A DNA stretch of 64,000 nucleotides, taken from contig NZ_CP104067.1 in the NCBI RefSeq assembly GCF_026651875.1, positions 1,984,001 through 2,048,000 on the forward strand, read 5' to 3'. Shown piece by piece: positions 54,710 to 63,637 of the stretch. Within the stretch, counting starts at the first letter, position 1; every line of letters begins with the position of its first letter. Source of the DNA: Alicyclobacillus fastidiosus. Its GTDB lineage: Bacteria; Bacillota; Bacilli; Alicyclobacillales; Alicyclobacillaceae. A model generated the notes under the pieces. It ran no database searches and was not told the DNA's origin. It saw only the letters and a program-made list of their open reading frames with translations. The translations under genes were made by a program, and so were the position numbers.

Positions 54710-56731
54710 ATGAGAGCTCGAACGAGGCAACATGGACATCGGGGGAATCGACTACGGGCACGCCGGGTTCGTAATTCATGGTTCTCTGGTCTGCTCCTCT
54801 TGTGTACCGCGGCCTTCACGTCAGTGCTGCCAACCACGACGTTCGCCGCAACGGTGGACAAGCCTACGATGTACATGAGCGCATCTGCGGGATATGGCGG
54901 TTACTATATAAAGGAAGATTGGGTTCCGGTTGCGGTGACCATTCATCACGTGGGTCCTGCCCAAAACGCGACGCTCACCGTACACGTGAACGATGCGCTC
55001 GTCGGTGGTCGGCGCCTTGGTGGGTCCCTCAAATGGAACGTACGACTGCCGGCAAACGGCTGGACGACGACAGAAATTGACGTCCCCGGAGTCGTGCTCA
55101 GCGAGGGGGCATCGGTTACGTGTTCGGCAGGGGGCGTTCCGCTCTACACTTCTGCGCTCAGCGGGAACTCTGTGACGAACGTGGCGTTGGTCGCCGTGTT
55201 GGCCACGAGCAGTCAGGCGACGCAGTTTTTGGCGGGATCGAGTACAAGTGCCAACCCTGTGTTGGCCGTCGCGTTAAATCCGTCACTCGTACCGACGTCG
55301 GTCAATCTATTGGATGGACTGACAGCCGTCGTCACCTCGCTCGATACCCTGTCGAGGCTCAGCACGGCACAGCAGGAGGCCGTGCAGAACTGGGTAAAGC
55401 TGGGCGGCCTCTTGGTGATATCCGGAACGGACGAGGCGCCGGCGATGTGGCGGGCGAGCGTCCCGTTGGAGCCGGGCTCGGAAAAATCTGCACAGGGCAG
55501 TTTTCTGTCCCAATTTGCGAACAGCGCTGGCCTTGCCAACCGGATCGCGATTCGAGTTGGTGGCGTGGACGCGACAGCGCGGCTGTGGGCCGGGACGAAC
55601 CAGGCACCCATGCTGGCGAGCGAGAGTTTGGGGAGAGGTCAAATTTGGCAAACTGCCTTCTCGCCCATGGATCCGAATTTGCTCGGGTGGTCGGGGAATC
55701 CGTTGATGTGGACGGCCATCTTCAAACATGGCGTGGAGGGAGCGGACTCCGCCCTTGCCCCACTGTTTAGTAGCGATGGCGCAGAGAGTTTGGCGTCGGT
55801 CGGAGATGCCCTAGCTCCGCTGCGAGTTCCGTCTTTGCCTGTGTTTGCGGTGGTGTTTGCACTGTATCTAGTCGTCATCGGGCCGGTGCTCTTCCTCGTC
55901 TTACGGCGATTCCGACGGGCGCATTGGGCTTGGGGGCTCCTGCCGGTCTTCAGTGGTATCACGACCATCGGTATCTATCTCTTCGGCGGGACCGAGCGGC
56001 CGAGCGGGCTGTTGATGGATGGGGTCGGCGTGCTCGATCTCAGCGGCGACGGCCGGGCCGAGTCCTACGGCGTGGAGGCGTTCATGTCCCCTTATCCGGG
56101 CGGGCTCGACTTTTCTCTGCCGAGCCAGACGCTCGCGGTGCCGATGTCGGTGAAGGAGACGTTACCGGCGAGTGATGCGGTCGTGGGCTATACAAACCAG
56201 GCCACCAACGTTCAGTTCCGAAATGTCGGCCGTTGGCGCGTGCGTTACGTATATGCGGCACATCTAGACGAGAACAGCGGCCAGTTTGTCATGAACTTGA
56301 GCAGCGCCTATGGGCTGCTGTTTGGAACCGTCACGAATGACACCCCGTATGTTGTCGATCACGCCGCTATCGTCTGGCAAAGCCACATGTACCATCTCGG
56401 TACGATGAAACCGGGGCAAGTCGTCGAGTTGAATCCGACCGCGGCGACCGTGACAACGCAGTGGATCTCTGACTACGGAACGTACAATCGCGATTTGACG
56501 CACGGCATCGGCCGCTCGCTTGGAGCCTATTTGACGCAGTTCTCCTCGAGTTCAACCACCGCTTCGCAAGATGCCGACGCACCGACGGCGATGCTGATTG
56601 CAACGACTGACAAACGCACTTCCAGCTTGCCGGCACCAGCCAAGTCTCAGGATGTCAGCAGTGACAAGACGTTGGTCCTCGTGCGTCAATACGCCGATGT
56701 CAGCCCAGGCATAGGAGGGCCGTTGCCGTGA
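54710..56731 (+). CDS. Secreted/membrane protein co-encoded with an ABC-2 transporter
   Basis: 673 residues; ATG 54710 with AAGGGAAG upstream. A very basic N-terminus and a signal sequence (WFSGLLLLCTAAFTSVL, cleavage near TTFA-ATV) lead to a long extracytoplasmic part. Two membrane helices lie near residues 382-430 (FAVVFALYLVVIGPVLFLVL and WAWGLLPVFSGITTIGIYLF), then a second outside domain. The pattern resembles GldG-like or DUF4350-like auxiliary proteins of ABC-2 systems, but I do not recognise the family surely. It overlaps the ABC ATPase start (GTGA), so they are co-translated. Confidence 0.7.
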   Translation: MRARTRQHGHRGNRLRARRVRNSWFSGLLLLCTAAFTSVLPTTTFAATVDKPTMYMSASAGYGGYYIKEDWVPVAVTIHHVGPAQNATLTVHVNDALVGGRRLGGSLKWNVRLPANGWTTTEIDVPGVVLSEGASVTCSAGGVPLYTSALSGNSVTNVALVAVLATSSQATQFLAGSSTSANPVLAVALNPSLVPTSVNLLDGLTAVVTSLDTLSRLSTAQQEAVQNWVKLGGLLVISGTDEAPAMWRASVPLEPGSEKSAQGSFLSQFANSAGLANRIAIRVGGVDATARLWAGTNQAPMLASESLGRGQIWQTAFSPMDPNLLGWSGNPLMWTAIFKHGVEGADSALAPLFSSDGAESLASVGDALAPLRVPSLPVFAVVFALYLVVIGPVLFLVLRRFRRAHWAWGLLPVFSGITTIGIYLFGGTERPSGLLMDGVGVLDLSGDGRAESYGVEAFMSPYPGGLDFSLPSQTLAVPMSVKETLPASDAVVGYTNQATNVQFRNVGRWRVRYVYAAHLDENSGQFVMNLSSAYGLLFGTVTNDTPYVVDHAAIVWQSHMYHLGTMKPGQVVELNPTAATVTTQWISDYGTYNRDLTHGIGRSLGAYLTQFSSSSTTASQDADAPTAMLIATTDKRTSSLPAPAKSQDVSSDKTLVLVRQYADVSPGIGGPLP

Positions 56732-57657
56732 TTCTCACACAGAACCTAGTGAAAAAGTATGGAAAAATGGTCGCAGTCAACGAGATCAATCTCTCTGTGG
56801 AACGTGGAACGGTCTTCGGGCTGGTGGGTGAGAACGGGGCCGGGAAGACGTCTGCACTCTCGATGCTTGCGACCTTGTCGACGCCGACGTACGGATATGC
56901 CTACATCAACGGCTATGAGGTGTCGCGGAATCCGCGCGAGGTCCGTCGGTCGATAGGGTATATGCCAGACTCCTTTGGCGTGTACGACGATCTCACCGTG
57001 ATGGAATATCTCCGCTTTTTCGCCGATTGCTACGACGTCGACAAGCGTTTGATTCGCCCTCGCGCCGAGGAATTGATTGAGCGCGTGAGACTCACGGACA
57101 AGCGCGATACCTACGTGAACGCCTTGTCGAGAGGGATGCAACAGCGGTTGGAAATTGCGCGGTGTCTCATGCACGACCCGGAAGTGCTCATCTTGGACGA
57201 GCCATCGTCGGGCCTGGACCCGAGATCGCGTATCGAAATGAGGGCCGTGTTGCAAGGGCTGCGGGACACAGGCAAGACCATTCTCATCAGCACGCACATT
57301 CTCCACGAGTTGGCCGAAGTGGCGGACGAGATAGGGATCTTGCGCAGCGGAGAGCTGGTTGCAGTCGCCGCAATCCAGGTCATGCTCCAGCACTCCAATG
57401 CCTATCGGACCATTGTCCTGTGCGCCCGCGACGAGGGAAACGCGTTGGAGCGAGTGCTGCAAGCGGATAAACAGGTCTTGCGGATCGAAGAGGGACGCGA
57501 GGGGCTTGAGGTGTTGTACGCCGGCACGCATTCACAGCAGGCAGAGTTGCTGACAAAGCTCGTGGAAGCGGGCGTGCGTCTGACACAATTTACGGAAAAG
57601 CCAACGGACATCGAGGATTTGTTCTTGCGGCTTTCCGCAGTGCAGGAGGGTCAGTAG
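56728..57657 (+). CDS. ABC transporter ATP-binding protein
   Basis: 309 residues. Walker A GENGAGKTSA (about 37-46), the signature SRGMQQRLEIAR (near 135), Walker B VLILDEPSSGLDP (near 153) and the switch His in ISTHILHEL. The C-terminal part (about 220-309) is the extra domain common in ABC-2 exporters of the NatA/CcmA type. It powers the permease coded directly downstream (stop and start adjoin, TAGATG). Confidence 0.92.
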   Translation: MILTQNLVKKYGKMVAVNEINLSVERGTVFGLVGENGAGKTSALSMLATLSTPTYGYAYINGYEVSRNPREVRRSIGYMPDSFGVYDDLTVMEYLRFFADCYDVDKRLIRPRAEELIERVRLTDKRDTYVNALSRGMQQRLEIARCLMHDPEVLILDEPSSGLDPRSRIEMRAVLQGLRDTGKTILISTHILHELAEVADEIGILRSGELVAVAAIQVMLQHSNAYRTIVLCARDEGNALERVLQADKQVLRIEEGREGLEVLYAGTHSQQAELLTKLVEAGVRLTQFTEKPTDIEDLFLRLSAVQEGQ

Positions 57658-58497
57658 ATGCGGGCAAATCCACTACTCGCAAAGGAATTTCGGCAGCGGA
57701 TGCGCACGATGCGGACGCCGGTCATCATTACGGGATACGTGTTGTGCATGGTCGTTCTCACGTTTTTCTTGCTGTACGAAAACGTGCAGGGCCAATTATA
57801 CCTCGTCCAGCCGACGAAGAGTCAACAGGTATTTGTGATATTGAGCCTGCTCCAGATGGTGGTGGTTGCGTTTCTCACGCCGGCGTTTGCGGCGGGATCG
57901 GTGAGTGGTGAACGCGAGCGAAAGACGCTCGCAGTCCTACTCACGACCCCGGTGTCTCCAATTGGCATCCTGATTGGAAAAGTGCTTTCGTCGAGCGCTT
58001 TATTGGTGCTGTTGGTGGTCGTGACGCTCCCTGTGTACAGTCTCGTGTTTCTGTACGGCGGTGCTGTACCGCAGGAAGTGCTGGCAGTCCTTGCGTTCCA
58101 GTTGTTCACGATAGTCATCATCGCGACCTTGTGTGTACTCTTTTCGACCATCGCGCTTCGCTCGACCTGGAGCACCGTGCTGTGTTACGGAACCGTCTCT
58201 GTCATGATGGTCGTATTCGCGGCTATCGGGTATGGACTCAAGATGATGTACCAGCAGAACCCGATTGAACTGTTCAGTCTCCACTGGGCGAACTTTGTAT
58301 TGGCGCTCAATCCCCTTTACGTAGAGGCCGCGCTCGAGGGCGCCGTGCAGGGGACGGCGCGCGATTGGGCGACATTTGCGTGGTTTTATGTGCTCGTCAT
58401 CATGATTCTCTTGGTACCGAGTCTATGGCGGCTGCGTCCTCAATGGTTTGTGCGGCTTCCTGGCGGGAAAAGCCGGACGGAAAAGCAATACCAATAG
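57658..58497 (+). CDS. ABC-2 type permease
   Basis: 279 residues with six hydrophobic segments. It begins ANPLLAKEFRQRMR, an amphipathic start typical of ABC-2 permeases, and has the conserved VSGERERKTLAVLLTTPVSP element. It forms an exporter with the preceding ATPase; the substrate is unknown, and peptide, lipid or wall components are all possible. The start is immediately after the ATPase stop. Confidence 0.9.
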   Translation: MRANPLLAKEFRQRMRTMRTPVIITGYVLCMVVLTFFLLYENVQGQLYLVQPTKSQQVFVILSLLQMVVVAFLTPAFAAGSVSGERERKTLAVLLTTPVSPIGILIGKVLSSSALLVLLVVVTLPVYSLVFLYGGAVPQEVLAVLAFQLFTIVIIATLCVLFSTIALRSTWSTVLCYGTVSVMMVVFAAIGYGLKMMYQQNPIELFSLHWANFVLALNPLYVEAALEGAVQGTARDWATFAWFYVLVIMILLVPSLWRLRPQWFVRLPGGKSRTEKQYQ

Positions 58498-58604
58498 CGG
58501 CGGTCAGCCAACACAAAGCTGTGACGCCGCACAGGCTTGTCATATTCCAGGTAGGATGTGCGTACGGTCTATGGACGGGCGTGCTTTTGTCTGGAGGGAT
58601 GCAA

Positions 58605-59699
58605 GTGATTTGGGCGGTGCAAATGATCTTCTCCTTGGCCATGATTCTGTTTGGTGCGGAGTTGTTTACAAACGCCGTTGAATGGCTCGGTCGCAAACTC
58701 GGCTTGGGTCAGGGCGCTATCGGAAGCGTACTGGCCGCCGTGGGCACTGCCTTGCCAGAGACCGCCGTACCGGTGACCGCCATCCTCTTTGGCCGATCGC
58801 ACGAGGCACAGCAGGTCGGGATTGGCGGCATTCTCGGTGCTCCGTTTCTGCTCGCCACCTTGGGATCTCTGGTGATGGCTGTGGCCCTCCTCTCGTTTCG
58901 GGCAAAATCCACTGGGTATATATTGCACGTCGGTCACTCTTCCTACCGGCGTGATAACCTCTGCTTTCTCGTCGCTTATGCGCTGGCCATGGTCGCTGGT
59001 CTCGTACCCACGCACGCCGTTCACCAAGTGGTCCCGTTCCTCCTGATTCTTGTCTACCTGGCGTTTATTGTGATGACCGTCTGCGACAAGTCGGATAGGC
59101 TGGAGGAGGACGAGCTAAGACCGCTCTACATCCAGCCCAAATCGACCATCCCCAGCATCACACTCGTGTTTGTTCAATTGTTTTTCGCGTTAGCCCTGAT
59201 TGTCGGCGGTGCGCATACATTGACCGGCGGCGTGGAGCGAATCGCAGTGCGCGTGGGCCTTCCTACGTTCGTCTTGTCTGCACTGATCATTCCGCTGGCC
59301 ACAGAGCTCCCGGAAACGCTCAACAGCGTCGTGTGGATCCGACAGGGAAAAGACAGCCTGGCGGCGGGAAACATCACGGGCGCGATGGTCTTCCAGAGTA
59401 CGCTTGTGCCCGCACTTGGCATTTGGATGACTCCTTGGAACTTCACAGGTGATGCTTTACTCACGGCTTTCCTCACGCTGATGGCGGCGCTCTTCACGTT
59501 TGCCATGTCTCGGCTACATGGCCGTGTCACACCGTGGATGCTACTCGTGGCGTCGTCGCTCTACTGGGTCTTGCCGATGCAGACGATGGCCAGTCGGTAT
59601 GGTCTGCATCGATTCTACTGGTTGTTCGGCGTCGTCATTGGGTCAAGCCTATTGCTCGCGTTCATTTCTGATAGACGGGCAAACAAACTCCGATATTAG
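58605..59699 (+). CDS. Sodium/calcium exchanger (CaCA) family protein
   Basis: 364 residues, about ten membrane helices in two halves. The two alpha repeats carry the ion-binding glutamates: GTALPETAVPVTA (near residue 50) and ATELPETLNSV (near 234), in opposite membrane orientation, as in YrbG/NCX proteins. It exchanges Ca2+ or a similar cation for Na+ or H+. GTG 58605 is six bases from GGAGGG, while the ATG at 58599 is too close. Confidence 0.88.
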   Translation: MIWAVQMIFSLAMILFGAELFTNAVEWLGRKLGLGQGAIGSVLAAVGTALPETAVPVTAILFGRSHEAQQVGIGGILGAPFLLATLGSLVMAVALLSFRAKSTGYILHVGHSSYRRDNLCFLVAYALAMVAGLVPTHAVHQVVPFLLILVYLAFIVMTVCDKSDRLEEDELRPLYIQPKSTIPSITLVFVQLFFALALIVGGAHTLTGGVERIAVRVGLPTFVLSALIIPLATELPETLNSVVWIRQGKDSLAAGNITGAMVFQSTLVPALGIWMTPWNFTGDALLTAFLTLMAALFTFAMSRLHGRVTPWMLLVASSLYWVLPMQTMASRYGLHRFYWLFGVVIGSSLLLAFISDRRANKLRY

Positions 59700-59780
59700 T
59701 CACAGTTCTTTCATAGAGGGAACCGCCGAATTTCGCGGGCGAATTCTTTATGTGGGAAATATATGATCTCGAGGGTGTTG

Positions 59781-59789
59781 TGGTACAAT
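59781..59789 (+). promoter_or_regulatory. Extended -10 promoter of trxA
   Basis: TG-G-TACAAT (59781-59789), about 37 bases before the TTG start; there is no clear -35 box. Confidence 0.45.
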
Positions 59790-59825
59790 AAGCCCCGTGG
59801 TCATTTCGAGAAGGGAGCGAGCATA

Positions 59826-60143
59826 TTGGCAACGCAAAAAGTAACGGATGCCGACTTCGCGTCGTTTATTCAATCTGATAAACCGGTCCTCGTGGACTTC
59901 TGGGCTACGTGGTGCGGACCTTGCAAAATGATGGCGCCCGTGCTCGAAGAAGTGTCTGACGAGTACGCTGACAAGCTTGTCGTCGGTAAGTTGGACGTGG
60001 ATGAGAACCCACAGACAGCCGGTCAATTCGGAATCATGAGCATTCCGACCTTGCTCCTATTCAAGGACGGACAGGTGGTTAAACAACTGATCGGTTATAA
60101 GCCGAAGGACGACTTGCTCGCACAGTTGAGCGACGTCATTTAA
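59826..60143 (+). CDS. trxA: Thioredoxin
   Basis: 105 residues from TTG 59826 (AAGGGAG upstream at the right distance). The active site is [14 protein letters not shown] (Cys 30 and 33); the cis-Pro is in [11 protein letters not shown]. It is a general protein disulfide reductase of the cytosol. The length matches bacterial TrxA exactly with this start. Confidence 0.96.
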   Translation: MATQKVTDADFASFIQSDKPVLVDFWATWCGPCKMMAPVLEEVSDEYADKLVVGKLDVDENPQTAGQFGIMSIPTLLLFKDGQVVKQLIGYKPKDDLLAQLSDVI

Positions 60144-60182
60144 GCGAAGCCGCGTACACCACGCCTGTCGTGGGCACAGACG

Positions 60183-60222
60183 GGGGCGCAATCCACCACG
60201 CCGTGGTCAAAGGCGCCCCTTT
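60183..60222 (+). terminator. Terminator of trxA
   Basis: GGGGCGC (60183-60189) pairs with GCGCCCC (near 60213-60219), with further inner pairs around CCACGCCGTGG, then TTTG. Confidence 0.65.
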
Positions 60223-60581
60223 GTCATTGTGAAATGGCTCATCCCCTCAATCCCTCGCTCTGTTTTTTCTCCACATCGACAAAGTGTAAATTCTCTTGCG
60301 CAGATAAAGCCTGTTAAAACTTCTGATAGCCCCCTTTTTTGAAATAGAAGGAATGTTTTTGCCATTCCGGTGACCCGTGTACGATTCAAACCTCCGACAT
60401 CCGCAACGTATTCCTCAGTGTCCAGCACCAGAGCTGTCGCAACACCTTGGTTGTGGGAAACCCAGTGGATCACCAGGTGCCCGAAGCAGGTGTTATCGCC
60501 TTCGCGACAACCTCTCATCGAATATTGACAGCGCTTTCAACTGCTCGCTAAAATTGACGTAGAGTTCATATTTTTAACATT
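60223..60581. other. Intergenic region between trxA and the second IclR gene
   Basis: About 360 bases with no gene I can support. A 103-codon minus-strand frame (60207-60518) has no ribosome binding site and includes the trxA terminator. A small hairpin GGAATG/CATTCC lies at 60350-60368. Nothing else is clear. Confidence 0.4.
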
Positions 60582-60597
60582 GTTTCATATATGAAAC
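60582..60597. promoter_or_regulatory. Perfect 16-bp palindrome, likely IclR operator
   Basis: GTTTCATATATGAAAC, 39 bases before the start of an IclR-family gene. The form (GTTTC/GAAAC dyad) is usual for IclR repressors, so autoregulation is likely. Confidence 0.6.
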
Positions 60598-60636
60598 TAA
60601 GGGCAGCCATCCGTTTTGAAGGAACGAGGTGAATTC

Positions 60637-61413
60637 ATGGATTACTATGTTCCGTCTGTCGCGCTCTCTGCCCGCATGTTGAAGTTGTTGAGCCGTTACA
60701 AGTATCGAGCATGTTCGCTCACGCAGATTTCGGAACTGACGGGCGCCAACAAGACGACTTGTTTGCGCGTGTTGCGAACCTTGGAGGCGGAGGACTTGAT
60801 TAAGTACGACGCACAGACCAAGCAGTACAGCCTCGGGCAGTATTTAATTCCGCTTGGTTACCGCGCCTTGCAGTTGAACGATTCGGTGTCGCTTGCGACA
60901 GCGGAACTCCGTTCCGTCGCGAGCGCCACAGGCCTGACGACCGTGCTCATCGAGCGCCTGCGCGATGATCACCTGATTTATATCGCATCTGAAGAGCCGG
61001 TGGGGGAAGTGCACATATCTGTCTCCATCGGTCAGCAATTTCCGATTATCGGCGCGGGTTTTGGCCGGTGCTTCCTCGCCTATGACGACGAGTCCCTGTG
61101 GCCTCGATGGATCGAACAGGGCCTCGTCGAGTACACGCCGCACTCCATCACGGATTCACAGCTGTTCGTGAGTACCCTGCGGGAAATTCGCCGCACGGGA
61201 TATCACGTGTCTCATGGCGGGCTCATGCAAGGGGTGTCGTCCGTCGCGGCGCCTATTTTTGGCAAGCAGGGGAAGGTTGAATGGGTCATGGCCTGTTTGG
61301 CGACCACATCCGAACTTCAGGCAGAAAGGGCAGAGTCGGTGGCCCGTAAGCTGGTCAACAAGACACAGGCGCTGTCTGAGTGGAACGGGTATCACACAGG
61401 CGAATCGATGTGA
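60637..61413 (+). CDS. IclR-family transcriptional regulator
   Basis: 258 residues; ATG 60637 with GAGGTGA upstream. The winged helix (CSLTQISELTGANKTTCLRVLRTLEAEDLI) is followed by the IclR effector domain (IYIASEEPVGEVHIS, SHGGLMQGVSSVAAPIFG). It precedes a run of beta-oxidation-type genes on the same strand, 90 bases away, and probably controls them, perhaps in response to an acyl-CoA or an aromatic breakdown product (inference). Confidence 0.88.
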   Translation: MDYYVPSVALSARMLKLLSRYKYRACSLTQISELTGANKTTCLRVLRTLEAEDLIKYDAQTKQYSLGQYLIPLGYRALQLNDSVSLATAELRSVASATGLTTVLIERLRDDHLIYIASEEPVGEVHISVSIGQQFPIIGAGFGRCFLAYDDESLWPRWIEQGLVEYTPHSITDSQLFVSTLREIRRTGYHVSHGGLMQGVSSVAAPIFGKQGKVEWVMACLATTSELQAERAESVARKLVNKTQALSEWNGYHTGESM

Positions 61414-61503
61414 GTTCAGCGTGACTGCACCGCATGTTGGTGAGAAGTAGGCTGTGTGACTCATTTGGGGTTCACGAATTCCACAAAGAAGGCGGAGGAT
61501 ACG

Positions 61504-62364
61504 ATGCGTGTTGACAGAATTGCCGTGATCGGCGCCGGAACCATGGGCAGAGGTATCGCTTATACCGCGATACTCGCCGGATTTCAAGTCGCCTTACACG
61601 ACATTGACAGCAAACAATTGACGCGCGCTACCGAGGATATGAATCGATTGATGGAGAGAAGAATTGAGCTCCAAGAGATGACCCCTGACGACCGGGGCGC
61701 CGTGATGGCCCGACTTCGGACTACCACAGATTTAAAAGTGGCGGTGGGGGACGCCGACGTGGTGATTGAAGCCGTCCTCGAGAGAATGGAAGTAAAGGTC
61801 GACGTGTTCGCGCAGCTCGACGCGCTGTGTCCACCTCATACAATTTTCGCAACGAATACCTCGACGATGAGTCCGACGGAAATTGGCGCCGCTACGACAC
61901 GCCCGCGACAAACGATTGCCATGCACTTTTTCAATCCGGTACACAGGATGAAACTGGTTGAAATCGTGCGGGGACTTGATACGGATGACGACACCTTTGA
62001 AACCGCCAAACGCCTTGCCACGAGGATGGGAAAGGAGTCGGTTGAGGTCAATGAGTTCCCTGGGTTTGTGACCAGCCGAATTAGTTGCCTAGTTGGAAAC
62101 GAGGCGATGAAGATGCTTCAGGAAGGTGTCGCCTCTGCACAAGACATCGACAAGGCTATTCAGTTGGGGCTGAATTACCCGATGGGACCGCTTGCGCTGG
62201 CAGATTTGGTGGGCCTCGATTCACGGCTGCGGAATATGCAGTATCTGCATCAAAAGTTGGGAGAGACGTACCGCCCGGCACCTATTCTTGAGAAATATGT
62301 AAAAGCAGGGCGGTTGGGGAGAAAAACGGGTAGGGGATTTTTCGATTACGCTTCGAAGTCGTAA
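61504..62364 (+). CDS. 3-hydroxyacyl-CoA dehydrogenase
   Basis: 286 residues; ATG 61504 with GGCGGAGG upstream. NAD-binding GAGTMGRGIA, the catalytic HFFNPVHRMKLVEIV (His near 140), and NYPMGPLALADLVGLDSRL are all present. It oxidises 3-hydroxyacyl-CoA with NAD+. It is a paralogue of the 39070 gene, with the dimer domain ending in GRGFFDY. Second gene of the cluster, before an acyl-CoA dehydrogenase. Confidence 0.92.
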   Translation: MRVDRIAVIGAGTMGRGIAYTAILAGFQVALHDIDSKQLTRATEDMNRLMERRIELQEMTPDDRGAVMARLRTTTDLKVAVGDADVVIEAVLERMEVKVDVFAQLDALCPPHTIFATNTSTMSPTEIGAATTRPRQTIAMHFFNPVHRMKLVEIVRGLDTDDDTFETAKRLATRMGKESVEVNEFPGFVTSRISCLVGNEAMKMLQEGVASAQDIDKAIQLGLNYPMGPLALADLVGLDSRLRNMQYLHQKLGETYRPAPILEKYVKAGRLGRKTGRGFFDYASKS

Positions 62365-62435
62365 ACCAGTTGACCCACATGCGAACGAATTCGGCTGGGC
62401 GAAGGAACTATCTAAGCTTTGAGGGGGCATCGAGG

Positions 62436-63593
62436 TTGGATTTTCGGTTGTCACAAGATATCGTAAGAATGAAGGAGACCGTCAGACAGTTTGTCGAAAA
62501 CGAAGTAGAACCTTTGGCGATGAGGATAGAAGAGGAAGATGATGTGCCGCAAGCGCTACTCGACAAGTCCAAGGCACTTGGGTTGTTCGGCCTGAGCATT
62601 CCGGAAGAATACGGCGGTATGGGTGTGAACATGGTCGGGAAATGCGCGCTCTACGAGGAACTTGGCAAAACTATCAACGGATATACCACCATTCTTGGGG
62701 CACACAACGGAATCGGGTCGGTCGGCCTCGTCGAACTCTCGAACGAGGAGCAAAAGATGCGGTACCTGCCGAGGATGGCCAGCGGCGAGTGGATTGGCGC
62801 GTTTGCGCTGACGGAGCCGCAGGCGGGATCGAATGCCGCGAACCTGCGGACGACGGCCGTGAAAAAGGGCGACAGGTACGTCTTGAATGGTCAGAAAATT
62901 TACATTACAAACGCACCCATCGCACACGTGTTCACAGTGATGGCTGTGACCGATTCGGCGCTGGGAGCAAAGGGCATCACGTCCTTCATCGTCGAGCGGG
63001 ACTTCCCTGGTTTTCAAGTGGGGAGCATTGAGAAGAAGATGGGCTTACATGGATCGCACACGGCGCAGCTGTACTTTGAGGATGTCGAGGTGCCTGAAGA
63101 AAATGTCCTTGGGACCGCGGGTGCTGGGTATGTAAACGCTTTAAAAATTCTGGCGAACGGGCGAGCGGGATTGGCCGCGCGCTGCTTAGGGTCCTGTCAG
63201 TACCTGCTCGAAAAATCGGTCGCGTATGCGATGGAGCGAGAGCAATTTGGAAAGCCCATCTTTGAGCAACAGATCATCCAGCACTACCTGGCTGAAATGG
63301 CGCTGGAAATCGAGACGCTGCGCTCGATGACCTACCGCGTGGCGTGGATGTGCGACGAGGGACACAGCGTGATCAAGGAGGCCGCCATGCTGAAACTGTA
63401 CGGTTCGGAGGTGTACAACCGGATTGCCGACAAAGCGGTTCAAATCCATGGAGGCGTCGGTTATATCGCGGAGTATCCCATCGAGCGATTTTACCGGGAC
63501 GCACGCATCACCCGAATCTACGAGGGCACATCGGAAATTCAAAAGAATATCATCGCGGCACAACTGAAAAAGGAATATGCGGCGCGCGCTTAG
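62436..63593 (+). CDS. Acyl-CoA dehydrogenase
   Basis: 385 residues from TTG 62436, chosen for family length and the GAGGGGG eight or so bases upstream; an earlier ATG at 62370 would add 22 unusual residues. FAD- and substrate-binding signatures: ALTEPQAGSNAANLRTTA, GLHGSHTAQLYFEDV, EREQFGKPIFEQQ, and the C-terminal QIHGGVGYIAEYPIERFYRDARI; the catalytic Glu is in IYEGTSEIQKN. It introduces the 2,3 double bond in acyl-CoA, passing electrons to ETF. The chain length is not predictable. Confidence 0.93.
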   Translation: MDFRLSQDIVRMKETVRQFVENEVEPLAMRIEEEDDVPQALLDKSKALGLFGLSIPEEYGGMGVNMVGKCALYEELGKTINGYTTILGAHNGIGSVGLVELSNEEQKMRYLPRMASGEWIGAFALTEPQAGSNAANLRTTAVKKGDRYVLNGQKIYITNAPIAHVFTVMAVTDSALGAKGITSFIVERDFPGFQVGSIEKKMGLHGSHTAQLYFEDVEVPEENVLGTAGAGYVNALKILANGRAGLAARCLGSCQYLLEKSVAYAMEREQFGKPIFEQQIIQHYLAEMALEIETLRSMTYRVAWMCDEGHSVIKEAAMLKLYGSEVYNRIADKAVQIHGGVGYIAEYPIERFYRDARITRIYEGTSEIQKNIIAAQLKKEYAARA

Positions 63594-63637
63594 CTTCGGG
63601 ATCTGACAAGGGTTGAACATGAGGGGAGAGGTTGTGC

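Noticed and set aside
60207-60518. 103-codon minus-strand frame between trxA and the IclR gene
   Set aside because: It includes the trxA terminator, has no ribosome binding site, and shows no recognisable motif.
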